A stretch of DNA of 64,000 nt from Megaleporinus macrocephalus (Eukaryota; Chordata; Actinopteri; Characiformes; Anostomidae). The translations under genes and the position numbers were made by a program. Shown one piece after another: positions 33,942 through 44,751 of this stretch. Below the pieces are notes generated by a model. That model did no database searches, was not told the origin of the DNA, and was given only the letters and a program-made list of their open reading frames with translations. Every line of letters begins with the position of its first letter. Position 1 is the first letter of the stretch. The stretch spans positions 24,301,941 through 24,365,940 of the forward strand of contig CM038722.1 in NCBI GenBank assembly GCA_021613375.1, written 5' to 3'.

Positions 33942-34202
33942 GTCACTAAGGACATGCAGGAGGCCATTTCTTGGCTCAGGTGTAACCATGAGCTCTTCAA
34001 AGATGATGTGCAAACTCCTGATTTCTGGCTCTTGGGAGAAGATGAATCTTAAGAGGCTCTGACAAGATTGAGCTCAATGGACAGTGCGTTCATTGAGGAA
34101 GATGAGAGGGATTACATCCTGTTTACTTTCAAATTAGGAAATGGAATGGACATGGAGCTATTTCTAAAAGAAATGGTTGATGCCAGGAAGCTGTGTATAT
34201 TT
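33942..34202 (+). pseudogene. SMC5 hinge-like exon fragment with in-frame stop
   Basis: The fragment starts directly after a good splice-acceptor look (pyrimidine run 33918-33929, AG at 33940-33941) and reads VTKDMQEAISWLRCNHELFK, then DDVQTPDFWLLGEDES, a TAA stop (34050-34052), and on in the same frame to RDYILFTFKLGNGMDMELFL and KEMVDARKL. From memory of the family, W-L-R, N, F-K, V and P in the first part and DME.FLKE..D..KL at the end resemble the hinge domain of SMC5. SMC5 is the ATPase-arm partner of SMC6 in the SMC5/6 DNA-repair complex. The middle is diverged and longer than I expect. A LINE tail follows immediately at 34206. The intron-like acceptor argues against a processed copy. 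It lies between inverted repeats (33561/35364). It is probably a dead genomic fragment, and parentage is likely but unproven. Confidence 0.5.
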
Positions 34203-34205
34203 CAT

Positions 34206-34460
34206 GTCAAGTGGGTTTTATTGTCATTTCAACTACATATAGAGTACACAGTGAAACGAAACAACGTTCCTCCAGGACCATGGTGCAACATAGACAGTGC
34301 ATACAAGACACAAGTGCAACACAAACAAACAAGTGTGGACAGACAACACAACACAGTACAGACAGAGAATAATAAATAATTGCTGGTAGTGTGCAAATTG
34401 TGCAATGTGTAATAAATAGAGTCCAGTAAGGTAGTAAAGTTATTAGTGCAATGCTTTATG
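34206..34460 (-). mobile_element. LINE/SINE 3'-end fragment, reversed
   Basis: 'tcaagtgggttttattgtca', 'tttcaactacatatagagta', 'cacagtgaaacgaaacaacg', 'ttcctccaggaccatggtgc' is a widespread fish retroelement tail in reverse orientation. It breaks off with 'gtgcaatg' words near 34455. Frames across it (34068-34379, 34229-34495) are not genes. Confidence 0.65.
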
Positions 34461-34963
34461 CAAAAAAATGGTTGGAGAGAGAGAGTATTTACCATATTGT
34501 TGGGTGAATAGCGTTTAAGATTTCATGTAAATAGTTCAGTTTGTGTTGTTTAAATAAAGATTTCCTTTTTTTTCCTTTTTGGGTCCTGACAGTTGCTGAC
34601 AATTACTCATATTTAGATGCATGTCTTTTCTTTTAAGTAAATGAAAGCATATTATGTATACAATACCACAAACTCAACAGTACAAACCTATCTGGTTGAA
34701 TAATTGGGTATGTAAACTTAATGATGTCATGCTCACCTTTAGTCAGTACCACAAAAACACAAGACTCAAGTTCTTGATTTATTAAGCCTCTTATTAACTG
34801 AAATAATGGTGCAGGGTTTCAAAATGTTTGTTATTGTGACAAAATCCATTTACCAGTAAAGATTGAGGTGGTCTTATGCATTTTTTTATACATCTATAGC
34901 TATTTAACTGTTAAATTCGAGAAAGGAAGCAAAGTTATGACCTGCAAAAACAAAAAACAAAAC

Positions 34964-35007
<44 letters not shown>

Positions 35008-35261
35008 ACCGGTTCTTAGAGAAAAAACGCTTTTAAGCACAGCAGCTGCTAATCGTGCTAGAGCTAATTCATATTGACAGCCATCGTTAGACCTGATTTA
35101 CTAACAAAACATGCTATTCACATACTGCAGTAGTAGCGGATAGTTAGCAAAACCCTTCCTTATTAAACAAACACAAAGATATAAGTCATTCGTTTCGAGT
35201 ACAACATGCATGATCCCACATCCAAGTGACCTTTTCTCACGAGGAGTAGTGCACACCTGTG
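34461..35261. other. Noncoding stretch with (TA)n
   Basis: AT-rich sequence with a pure (TA)n run at about 34966-35003. No gene is seen. It lies inside the interval bounded by the inverted repeats. Confidence 0.5.
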
Positions 35262-35364
35262 CTTCCGTATACACGCATACGTAGTGTGAACGTCATTTCC
35301 GTCCCCACACATGAGGTGAGTCCCAGATTGCTGCGAGCCTCACACTGGAGGTCTGCAGCCAGAC
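35262..35364 (-). repeat. Right arm of the near-perfect inverted repeat
   Basis: Reverse complement of 33561-33663. Beyond this arm (35365-35470) the text 'ctcgctggggctgaatctca' and 'acatagtgcac' looks like the inside of a common fish DNA transposon, so the arm may be part of a known element. Confidence 0.9.
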
Positions 35365-36420
35365 CCTCCTCAAATACCAAGCCAAACGACGTCCCTCTTC
35401 CCTCGCTGGGGCTGAATCTCAAACAGCTCCCTGCAGCCTACATAGTGCACAACGTAGGATTATAAATACTGGCAGCCCAACAGTGCAGGTATAGCTTAAA
35501 AATAAAAATAGTGATATGGGATTAAGCTATGTTCTAACTCAACAACTAGTGCACTGTTTGTTTGTGGAGGCTAAATATTAAAAAACTTAAATAGTGGACT
35601 GTTTAGAGAGTTTGGGGGTGTTTGAGACCCAGTCACTGTTTAATGCTACTTCTGATGGGTATTTGAAAAGTGTATGGGATTCAGATTATATATATGAAGA
35701 TAAGTACTTCAATTCAAGCCTGTGATATTCATAATTGAGTTGTTTAGCATGTCTGCCATCTTTTAGCCTGTTAGCTAGCTAATCAATTTCTAGACTGTAA
35801 AAAGTGCTTACTTGGTACAACCTACAAAATTCCTTTAAGTGGAAACAATGCAGTTCACATATTAGCGGCTTGTAGCTTCTAGAGGTATAGGCCAATATTT
35901 GTTTGTTAGTCAAGCCAATCTTTGCCTAACCCTAATATTGCCTTCTCAAGCCTTGATAATGCTAATTGGTCTCCAGCTTTTTATGTTATGTTATTTAAAC
36001 ATAAGCCCACTGGACAAAATGTTGTAAGCCCAATGTTGCTAAACCAGTACTGGGCCAACTTAAGCTTAGTGTCTGGTATAATGAAGTCCTCCTACGTCTA
36101 TAATATCCCATTTTGTATATTTGATTATATTGTAAACAACATTTTAAAAGCAGTTGTTGTTTTAAAAAAGCTGTAATCCTCAACATCCCCTCAAAAATGT
36201 CTTACATAAAAGGGTCTTTCATGGTTGACCTAACATCCCCTTCATCGTGACATCATTGTGGTTTGAAAAGCAGTAATTTACTGCAAAATAGAGGGAATGG
36301 TTAGTGCTAGAAGGACCTTATTATCATTTAACTGGTGATGGGGGCCTGACACAAACACACACACACCACATACACATACACACTCACACACTTGAGTCTT
36401 CAGAAGCCCCCTGTTGATGA
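35365..36420. other. Noncoding stretch, partly repeat-like
   Basis: The first 100 bp are repeat-like. A short (CA)-rich patch lies at 36352-36390. Nothing coding is recognised; the frame at 35922-36176 has no family features. Confidence 0.35.
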
Positions 36421-36800
36421 GAACAGCCTCACGACTAGCGATTAGGTTTGCAAATGAAGGACGCTCGCCCCGTCCACAAAGGATCAGCAACCTTGTCTCT
36501 GTTTGGTAGCGACCTTCATATCAACTCCACATCCATACTTTCCCTGCGTCATTAGAGCAGGCGTCGAGGTTAAATGAATGGAGAGCAGGGTAATCTGAAT
36601 GGGACGTGTTTAGCCACGGCTCCATCATTATAATAATGACGGGGGAGGGGGACGGAGTCAGGAGAAGACGAATGGGCCAAGGAGCACCTTGGGAAATTTA
36701 TGTGTCATCTACTGTAGCCATCAATCACAGTTGAAGAGAGTGGGCTTACGGGGCGGCCAGGTGGGTGGGGACGGAGGATTGTGCATGCAAGCATGTATGA
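36421..36800. promoter_or_regulatory. Candidate conserved noncoding element
   Basis: A GC-richer, repeat-free block without frames, containing PBX/HOX-like ATCAATCA (36720-36727), AATTTATG, and the paired 'cattataataatgac'. The call is compositional and motif-based only. Confidence 0.35.
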
Positions 36801-37116
36801 TGGAAGTGACAGAAGTGGGCAGCTCTTTTGATCCTGCGAGAGATTCCTAAATGGGTTCTGGCTCAAACATATTGACTCTTGGAAAATCTTTAAATGGCAG
36901 AGCTTTCTATTTTGTGGAAGTCATTCAAACTTTTAAAAGGTTGTAGACTTACTAGGAAACAGTTGTGGGTTAAGCATTGGGGACTTTTATCAGTTTTTAC
37001 TTTTAAGATGAAATTACTTCTTAAAACCAACTTGTGCAGATTTCCATAAGAGTCCAATATTCACCTGTTCACATTCACACTTATTTATTTGGTATCTATC
37101 AGTTCTGTGGATTCAG
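36801..37116. other. AT-rich noncoding stretch, nothing recognised
   Basis: No frame or repeat stands out between the candidate element and the reversed LINE tail. Confidence 0.35.
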
Positions 37117-37357
37117 ATTCAAGATTCAAGAGTTTTATTGTCATATGCACAGCAGAAACAGACAGTTACTCTGTACAATGAAATTCTTACTTTGCTGTTT
37201 CTCCATTTACCAATAGATAAGATGACAAATAAAATACAAAATATATAAAGTATAATAATATATTGTAAGTTGAAGTAAATAAAATTTAATATTTTTTTAT
37301 TATTAAAAATACAAAATGACATGTGCTTTTGTGTTCAAGTATGAAGAGCAGCAGCCA
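37117..37357 (-). mobile_element. L2/CR1-like LINE 3' end, reversed copy
   Basis: This is the reverse complement of the tail of the LINE at 15610-15880: 'gattcaagattcaagagttt' (the TTGAATC tail), 'acaatgaaattcttactttg', 'tctccatttaccaatagata', and 'caagtatgaagagcagcagc' at the far end. It is 5'-truncated before the 29-bp array, which it does not contain. Confidence 0.85.
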
Positions 37358-38167
37358 CATCGTGAATCTGGCATAGACGTTTTCCTAGGGCCTGTCTCAA
37401 GAACGCATTTAGAAAGATATTGCTAAATGAGGCCAATTGCTTTTGCTTCAGCTGCCGCATCATATTAGTCACTTGGTTATTGAGGGGACATTAACTCCTT
37501 TTCACAGCCGCCATAAAATGTCATTGTGGCCTGTTCTGGAGGTCCGAGATGAGCAAGCAAGTCAACATTTTTATAAAAGTGTTTTTATTGTATTTAAATG
37601 CTATTTTTCATTCTATTGTACTGTGGTGAATATTTCTTACATACTATGGCGTGCGATAAAAGCTTGTGTATACAGATGGGCACACTGAATGCTACTAAGA
37701 CTGCGGGAAGTTTATGGTTCAGTGAATCCACTCCTACAGTTTTATGGCTCAGGAGATCTTGCTGGATGACGGCAGGAACTCCTGCCCAAGAAAATCTGCC
37801 CCAAGCTCAGGAGATAGCGATCTGGCCATACGTGTCAAGGCTAGTTGACCTGTAGTCAGCTGGACTTAAATATGGTGTGTTTGCCGGTTTGAGGTTGGAC
37901 CATGTTTCCAGACCTCACAGAACGCCTGTTCCTCAGGATCCTCAAGAATAAAGCTTATACTCTGAACTGGCAAGAAAAGAAGTTACAAGAGTACCAGCTG
38001 TACACATTTTTGATGAGCAGCTGTGCTGTCCATTAAATCCCTGCACAGCTGGTTTGGGTGGAAAGGTGTGAATTGTTTTATAGCAAGGGGTTCTCATGCT
38101 TCCCCTTTTAACCATCATTGCTCACTAGCAGTTTAGATCACAACATTTCCATACAGATAATAGGGGG
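37358..38167. other. Noncoding stretch, unidentified
   Basis: 37690-38030 is GC-richer, with a possible AATAAA at 37947-37952. It might be an old LTR or gene fragment, but I recognise no protein in frames such as 37598-37855. Confidence 0.3.
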
Positions 38168-38468
38168 CAGTGGTGGGCTGAAGTTTAGGAATCCAGTCTT
38201 GTGACCAGAAGGTTGCTGGTTCGATCCCTGAGGTGCCCTTGAGCAAAGCACCTAACCCCAACTGCTTCCCAGGTGCTGTGGATAAGGCTGCCCACTATCA
38301 CATGTACCCACTGCTCCAGGCACATGTGCTCACTGCCCCCTACTGTATGTTCACTAGTGTGTGTATATGTGGTTGGTTCACTGCATGGATGGGTTAAACA
38401 CTGGGGTCAAATTCCGCTGTGTGCAAACACACGTGTCTAATTCTAGTTCTAAATTCTAATTCTAAATA
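38168..38468 (+). mobile_element. tRNA-like SINE, well-preserved copy
   Basis: Starts near 'cagtggtgggctgaag' with a perfect pol III box B GGTTCGATCCC (38218-38228). The body follows: 'gcccttgagcaaagcaccta', 'aactgcttcccaggtgctgt', 'ggataaggctgcccac', 'gttcactagtgtgtg' and 'atgggttaaa', and it ends in 'ttctaa' repeats. It belongs to the same family as 211-492. Box A is less clear. Confidence 0.75.
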
Positions 38469-39270
38469 ACCAACATGGAGAAAATGATTTATTTGATTAT
38501 GTTGCATATTAAATATGAAATATCTTATTTTCATTCCACCAACAGAATGACCAACAAGGTGAACTAGGTACGTACACTTGATGTACACAGATGAAGCATT
38601 GGGCACTGATTTGCATGTCCACATTGTTGCCATATTGGTCCAGGCAACTTATCATAACTGCCATAGAACTGGACTGGAAACAAAATGTCTGTGTAAGGTC
38701 TGTACAAGTGATTGCACGCTTCAAACCAAAATTTCCTTTCACACTTAAGATTGAACAATGGATTTGAGGTTCATTTGGCCATTATTACATATTATGTTGA
38801 AAGCTATTCAGCCACCAGAGTCAGGGTATCAATACCTAATGTTATAGCTAACTACAAAAGCTGACACTTTGTAGGAAATTTGAAAAAACTGAACTGCCCA
38901 TGATTTTCATCTATATTGGCGTTTTTCTCAAAGACACTTGAAAAGCTTCTCAGAGAGAAAGAGCTGAGGAGGCAGTGCAAAGGAACTTTAACAAGGGAAG
39001 TCTTTTGTCCACAAGTGAGCCAATTATTGGTACTTAAAGATGTAGCATTTTAAAGCTGTGTTCTGACCTGGAGCAAAAGAACCGCTTAAATGATGGACGC
39101 AGACAGAAAAATGTTGGAGTTAACTTATTCAAATTATCCTTTCCACCTCACATGGCCCTGGAGTCGCATTCTGCCACCAGCGCACTATTTGGATAATAAG
39201 TAAACTCCAGCCATGTCACTGAACAAAAAAAGATTTCTACAATATTAAAAATAAGCCAAATTCATGCATG
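38469..39270. other. AT-rich noncoding stretch, no gene seen
   Basis: Overlapping minus-strand frames at 38394-38758 show no recognisable protein. No repeats stand out. Confidence 0.4.
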
Positions 39271-39277
39271 ACAAATG

Positions 39278-39342
<65 letters not shown>
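39271..39342. repeat. (TA)n microsatellite
   Basis: About 35 uninterrupted TA units between 'gttaa' and 'tgtacagtt'. Confidence 0.95.
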
Positions 39343-39347
<5 letters not shown>

Positions 39348-39621
39348 GTTCCTTATAAACCAATCAGTAATTTGGTTTATGTGAGTCTAACTCTGATGCT
39401 CCACTCTTTCGCATCTAGCAGGGATTATAACTATTAAGATTTAAAGCAACTGGAGAATAAAGTTTTTGTTTGTATTCCACATAGATCATAAACCAATAAA
39501 TATAAAAATAACCCACTGAAATCAGTTGAGAGATTTAAGCATTATGATGCGGCTCCCTCTTTTGGTTCAGACCAATATGGCAAACATGTTGGCAAAGCAG
39601 CCAATGTGGCATCTGTGTATA

Positions 39622-40130
39622 TAAACTATGTGGACAAATGTATTAAGACACCTACACGTTACGCCTACAGGAGCTCTTATACCATCCTATTCTAAATCCA
39701 TAGGCAGTTTTATGGAGTTGGTGCCCACTTTGCAGTTCTTTCCACTTTCCGCTCTTCTGGGAAGCTTTCTACAAGATTTTACAGTTGGCGCAATGCAGTC
39801 ATGTTCTCCTGATATTCTCCAAACCCAGACTCGTCTATCAGACTGCCAGATAGAGAAGCTTGATTAATCACTCCATCAAACACAGTGACACTGCTCCAGA
39901 GTCCGGTCGAGGCACTATAGGCTACACTGCTTCATCCGACGCTTGGTACTGTACTTGGTGATGTAGGCTTGCATGGAAACTCATGCTGTAAAGCTACTGC
40001 ATGTCATTTGTGCTGATGTTATTGCTGGAGGAGGGTTTAGAGCTGCTTTTATCGAGTCAGCAGAGCAACTTTTTTATGCACTATCTGCCTCAGTGCTCTG
40101 CAACGCCGCTCTGTAACTTTATGCATAACT
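39622..40130 (-). mobile_element. Tc1-like transposon relic with degraded transposase
   Basis: It opens with the outer-end text 'ctatgtggacaaatgtatta' and 'agacacctacac', typical of a fish Tc1-type end ('tatggacaaaagtattggga' style). The segment 39835-40110 is degraded transposase in reverse: 'cagactgccagatagagaag', 'cactgctccagagtccggtc', 'cttcatccgacgcttggtac' and 'cttggtgatgtaggcttgca'. A large internal deletion lies near 39830, and the N-terminal side is lost after about 40120. Confidence 0.75.
39835..40110 (-). pseudogene. Degraded Tc1-like transposase (central region)
   Basis: In reverse orientation the DNA corresponds to the part of the Tc1-like transposase running from the end of the DNA-binding domain into the first catalytic block. 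The matched text would encode the stretch around a W.R..W.DES.F-type motif, but frameshifts and substitutions break every frame, so no peptide of useful length survives. The intact enzyme excises and reinserts the transposon at TA sites. Only homology of the DNA text to a family I know supports this call. Confidence 0.6.
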
Positions 40131-40518
40131 TTATAAAAAATCCGCTAGCATAAATGCTAATGGCTCGAGTATAAAACTGTAAAATGGTGAACGACAGAGT
40201 TGATAATAAAAAACTGTTTTGTGTGATTATATGACATTATATGATTATATGATTAAAACTCCAGAGAGACTCAAAATAACTCACATTTTAAAACCACTTC
40301 ACTGCTCGTAGATTTGCCTGCATTGCATCATGGGATTGCCTTCGCGGCTGAGGAAGCGTCCGATGCTTCCTTAAAATCAGGTCTAAATAAGGTTCCTCAG
40401 TAGACAACATGTTTAAGCTATGTAAGAATTGGGACAGTCTACATGTCGGGACCACATACTATGACGTAAAATGCTGCCTATGTAGACCCTCACTAGGTTT
40501 TGAGATGCACCCATAATA
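40131..40518. other. Short noncoding stretch, no gene seen
   Basis: AT-rich at first, with 'atatgacattatatgattat' repeats at 40229-40255. Nothing else is recognised. Confidence 0.35.
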
Positions 40519-40895
40519 TGGGTTGTGGATCATTCTCAACGCTACAGTGACATGGTGTTGGTGGTGTGTTAGTGTGTGTTGTGCTGGAGTGAGTGGTTCA
40601 GACACATCAGTGTCACTGCTGGACTGAGAGTCATCCAACAATCAAAACTGTCCCGCCAACAGCGTTCTATGGGCAGCGTCCTGTGACCACTGATAAAGGA
40701 CCAGAGGATGACCAACACAAACTATGCAACAACAGATGAGCTGCTGTGTGACTTTACGTCAACAAGGTGGACCACAGTGTTTTAATTCTTCAGCTGATCC
40801 AGCACCCAGATAATGCCTGCTCTGTGGGGGGTCCTGATCACTGAAGAACAGGGTTAAAGGTGCTAACTATATGGTAGTTAGAGCTAATACACTTG
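40519..40895 (+). repeat. Common fish interspersed repeat, best copy
   Basis: 'tggatcattctcaacgctac', 'gtgctggagtgagtggttca', 'ctgctggactgagagtcatc', 'gataaaggaccagaggatga', 'gatgagctgctgtgtgactt', 'gatccagcacccagataatg' and 'cactgaagaacagggt' follow in order. The family is shared with 12871, 27341/28085 and 47455. Its class is unknown to me. Confidence 0.75.
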
Positions 40896-40949
40896 TGGTA
40901 AGTGGCAGGTATAATGAATTAATGAAGGACTTGGGGATTTGTGAGGACG

Positions 40950-40976
40950 TGTATGTATGTATGTATGTATGTATGT
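40950..40976. repeat. (GTAT)n microsatellite
   Basis: Six tandem copies of 'tatg' at 'gtgtatgtatgtatgtatgt'. Confidence 0.9.
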
Positions 40977-41039
40977 GCCTGGGCTTTTTCCATTAGTAGC
41001 TTGAATGGTGTGGGGATGAGATGGGAGCAGCTGGGCGCA

Positions 41040-41640
41040 TGCTGTAGTGTGTATTAATGTGCTTGTGCAGGTCCAGCTTCATCCTCTTGGCCTATGCAAC
41101 AGCATCCCCCTAGTTCTATTCACCAGCTCAGCACCGATCACAGCTAAGCCCTGCAGGGTATCAACCACTGTCACTTTATATTCAAATAATAACACGCGCC
41201 CAACAGTTATCGATTCCAGTCCTAGAAAACAAGACAATGATTGTGCTTGGAAATTACTGCAGGAATCTGCGGGTTAAGGCCCCTCCGGCAAACAAGCCGA
41301 AGATTTATGTTCGAGCTTCCCCCCTCTTATAGCGTGACAAGGAGAAGAATGACCCAGTCCATATCTGGTTCACTTTTGGGCCTTGATCGATGGACCCTTC
41401 TAAAAATGACTGTATCCGGCTTTATCCTTGGGAAAGGAGCACATAGAGCAACTTCATGCGCCTTTCAGGTGTCAACTGTGACTTACAGGAAACTGTCTGG
41501 GGAGAAAAAGTCGCTGTGCACTTTGGCTGCACTCCGTAAGGTGTGTAGTAGTGTGGCAAGAATCGCAACTTTAAGGTGACTGTCAATCACAGTTAACCAA
41601 GGCCTCCTTTAATTAACAAATCAGCAGCACCAAATCATAG
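41040..41640. promoter_or_regulatory. Strong candidate conserved noncoding element
   Basis: 600 bp of repeat-free, moderately GC-rich sequence with many CpGs and clustered transcription-factor-like words: ATCGATT, GACAATGATTG, AAATTACTGCAG, GTCAATCAC and the palindrome TTAATTAA (41609-41616). Overlapping frames at 41047-41277 and 41241-41579 lack any family signature and codon regularity. The look is that of a vertebrate developmental enhancer. Alignment to other fish is the test. Confidence 0.4.
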
Positions 41641-41817
41641 GAAGGTTCATCTGATTTCCAGAATTACTGCGTAATGAAGGAGCAGAAAATGATTCAGGGT
41701 GGCTTGGTGTAAAATGCTTTATTCTAGAGAAACAGAGTCGGAATTATCCACAGTTGTAGTGAAAGGAACCAAATGTCAAACGCATTTAATGCCCCTAATT
41801 CAGAAGCAACCTAATTC

Positions 41818-41885
41818 CTTTTATTATTATTATTATTTATTTGTTTATTTTGTTGTTATTATTATTACAGATGTTTTTTTTTTTC
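41818..41885. repeat. (TTA)n / poly-T low-complexity run
   Basis: 'ttattattattattatttat' is followed by further 'ttattatt' words and a poly-T run at 41874-41884. Confidence 0.85.
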
Positions 41886-41940
41886 ATTTTATCACATCAA
41901 ACCACGCTCAATGAATGAATGACCAAAATGTTATCCCCTG

Positions 41941-42209
41941 ACATCCATCCATCTATAATCTTCTGCTTTATCCCACTAATCGGTAGGGCTGAAACCAATA
42001 CCAGCGTCATTGGGCGAAGACGGGGTACACCATGGACAGGTTGCCAGTCCATCGCATGGCCAACACAAACTCACACACACTCACACCTATTTAGAGCAAC
42101 TCAACTGAAGTGAGTGATCAACCTAACATACACATGTTTGGACTGTGGGAGGACACCCACTCAAGCACGGGGAGAACATGCACACTCCACACAGAACGAC
42201 CTCCCCTGA
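41941..42209 (-). mobile_element. V-SINE-like SINE, second long copy
   Basis: On the plus strand 'catccatccatctataatct', 'gggcgaagacggggtacacc', 'ggttgccagtccatcgcatg' and 'gtttggactgtgggaggaca' run in order, as in the reverse of the copy at 29467-29719. This copy keeps the 'ggagaacatgcacactccac' block of the SINE body. Confidence 0.8.
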
Positions 42210-43679
42210 CATGTATTGTCTGTATAAGGTCATGTCTGACTCTCCTTAGGTTTACAGTACTGTACTTGAGATGGCGACTAAAAGCGATGAAGATTTATTC
42301 CATCAGATCATTTATTTGACATAGCAAGAAGTATTTTGATAAAATAAGCAATTGTTTTGACACAGCAGATCAAAAGTTTAAAGAAGAAAATCCATTATTG
42401 AGACAGTCTATATAATCTGTCATTTCTTTGACATAGATATAGTCTTTATTTTGCTATACTAAATCAATATTTTAAAAAAATAGGCAGTTATATTGACATA
42501 GTAAATCAATGGATGGAGAAAATAAAGCATTACTTCAACATAGTCAGCCTATATAAAATAGCAAATAGTGACTTAATACAATAAGAAGAAAATCAATATG
42601 TTCAAAAAAAAGTCATTATTGTCATAACAAAGTCAGTATTATCATAAGCCAGTTTTGAGAAGCCATTCTTTCAACATATTAAGTGAAAATCCTGAGGCCA
42701 TGTTAATATTTTGAACTATTGAACTATTTTGACATAGCAAGTATTTTGAGACGCATGGTGAAGCGTTTAGATAAACTGCTCTCAGAAACAGAGGGAGAAA
42801 AAGCACAATGATTTCTTTTTAGGGTTTTGAATAATAGCAGAGGCCATAAATTATAATACAATGCATCCAGAAGGGCACTTGTACAGACTAAGGGCATAAG
42901 GTTGGCGCTCAAGCCTTCTCTGGAGTCTGTCTGTAACCCTACCTGAGTAAGACTATGCATGTAAATTGTTGATTTATCTATGGATTACACTGTTTTTAGC
43001 TCTGGTGAACATTATTGATTGGTCTAGTTTCTTAGAATAACTATGAGCTTATTCCAGCTATTGTGTGCGTGTAAACATGGTGAATGTAATATGCCTGCTT
43101 ACGTCTTCACCAATATGGCTGACTTGTTTTGTTCAAAGGCAAAGATTTCTTGTAACACAACCAGCATGTTGAGCTATCCTACCCACATTTCCCCCAAAGA
43201 TCTGTTTCACTTTTCTAATCAAGTCCTTGGGCTATCTTGAATAAAATATAATATAAGAAGGTTGTTTTCAGGAAAAAAACGTATATATGCAATGACACAC
43301 ATGGATCACTTACAAATGTGGACCTGAACCATCAGCCCAGAAAGACTGATCCCGAACAAAACATCAGAGCCAGAAGTCATGTAATGTAAACGTAACATCG
43401 CAGTGCTATCAATCCAAGCACAAGGTTTACAAACTGGAGTTGTCAGGTCAGCCCAAGCTTTCATTTTTATTCCAAGGTCCCCCTGAAAACTCATCTCACC
43501 TTGTTTGGGAAGAATAAAATAAAGCCCTGAGCCACTGAGCTGCTAATATTCTGATAAAGTCTGCTTCATAGATGGGAGACGGACTGCTTGATCCATCAAT
43601 TTACATGAAAGGGCCAAACGTACAGTGAACGCTCAGAAGCTCGACTCCAGGCGAGGCTTGAAATGCACATAGCATGTCA
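42210..43679. other. AT-rich noncoding stretch, no gene seen
   Basis: 42340-42730 repeats the idea 'ttgacatagcaaat.aa' / 'ttcaacatagtcag' at loose 40-60-bp spacing, which hints at a very old tandem array. No protein is recognised in 42724-43494. Confidence 0.4.
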
Positions 43680-43990
43680 GTCTTACTTAACGTAGTCGGG
43701 GCGCAGGGCGGAGAAGCCGTCGGCCAATAAGCGCCGCTCGTTTGGCGCCAAATCGTGGGCAGATCTACCATAGCAGCTCCTAGGAAGTCTCCTAGGGGCT
43801 AATTGGAGGGAGGAACCTTAGCGGACGGCTGTTCTCGGCATGTGGAACCACTTGTTGCGTACCGTTACGCACGAGTGAGCTTCGTTCTCACGCTCGCTGT
43901 TCAAGCGTTTCATTTTGCAAGGGGGCTTTATCACAGAGCCCTTTGGGGGAAAGAAACTATATATGTATGCCGTAATTGTAATTGATTTTA
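43680..43990. promoter_or_regulatory. CpG-rich block with perfect E2F-type palindrome
   Basis: In an AT-rich setting this block is dense in CpG (for example 'gtcggggcgcagggcggaga'). It has a CCAAT box (43724-43728) 13 bp before a perfect TTTGGCGCCAAA (43741-43752), the consensus E2F/DP site in both directions. A hairpin AAGGGGGCT...AGCCCTTT lies at 43919-43944. CCAAT-plus-E2F is typical of cell-cycle promoters, but no first exon or TATA is evident on either side. It may be a promoter of a noncoding transcript or a conserved enhancer. Confidence 0.4.
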
Positions 43991-44751
43991 CATGACTGTT
44001 CATCAGAGGATTAGTAATTATCATAATGCACATCGTATCACAGAGCTTATTATCCTGGGAGCTTGTGAGGAGGAATTATTGACTATCCAACCACCACTGC
44101 TAGCATCACCACCGTCCTCACATCAACAGCAACATTTTACGCTAAGACGTTTAGGACATGCTTTATTTTTATGTTCCGCCTCTGAATTACACAGAAATGT
44201 CTGAACTTTATTATTATTATTTATCTTCCATGTTTTCTAGACAACAGTATTAACCAGTATTATGTCTGAATCCAAATAAGCAGGTCTGTATAACTTTCAG
44301 TTTCAGTGCAAAACCTAAAGATGTAGACTTTACACACCACACGTGTCTCAGCTGATCAACTACATTTGGAGCTATGTACAGATAAAGAACTTGGAATTTA
44401 TTGCCAGCAATGACAAAAGCATGTTGCAATCTCATACCATTTATTTCTCGCTATCATGCTTAGGTTGCATAGGTTGTTTCTGGGGGTTGTATCATATCTG
44501 TTGTATCATAAATGTTGATAGGCATCGCAAAATGTTTTGGACCAAGGGCCCTGGGCGCTGGCCCCACTGGCCCCACTGGCCCGGTCAGTAACCCAGCCCA
44601 GCAGGGGCTGCCCTGGTACGAATCTTGTCTTTGGCCTATATAAAGTTTAGCATATGCAGATTAAGTTAAAACTCAATACTGAATAAAATTTGAGCTAATT
44701 TTTAGACCATAAATTATTTTGATCCGAGCTTTGAAATAAAGTTTAGATGAA
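43991..44751. other. Noncoding stretch, no gene seen
   Basis: A small GC-rich patch with 'ccccactggccccactggcc' lies at 44560-44582. No frame shows a family feature. Confidence 0.4.

Noticed and set aside
34068..34379. 103-codon plus frame as an intact gene
   Set aside because: Its second half is a reversed retroelement tail. Only the first part belongs to the SMC5-like fragment, which has an upstream in-frame stop.
38218..38228. Box B as part of a genuine tRNA gene
   Set aside because: No cloverleaf can be drawn around it, and the sequence is a known-style SINE with a second copy at 211-492.
41241..41579. 112-codon plus frame as a gene
   Set aside because: No domain or family signature. 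The block looks like a noncoding conserved element instead.
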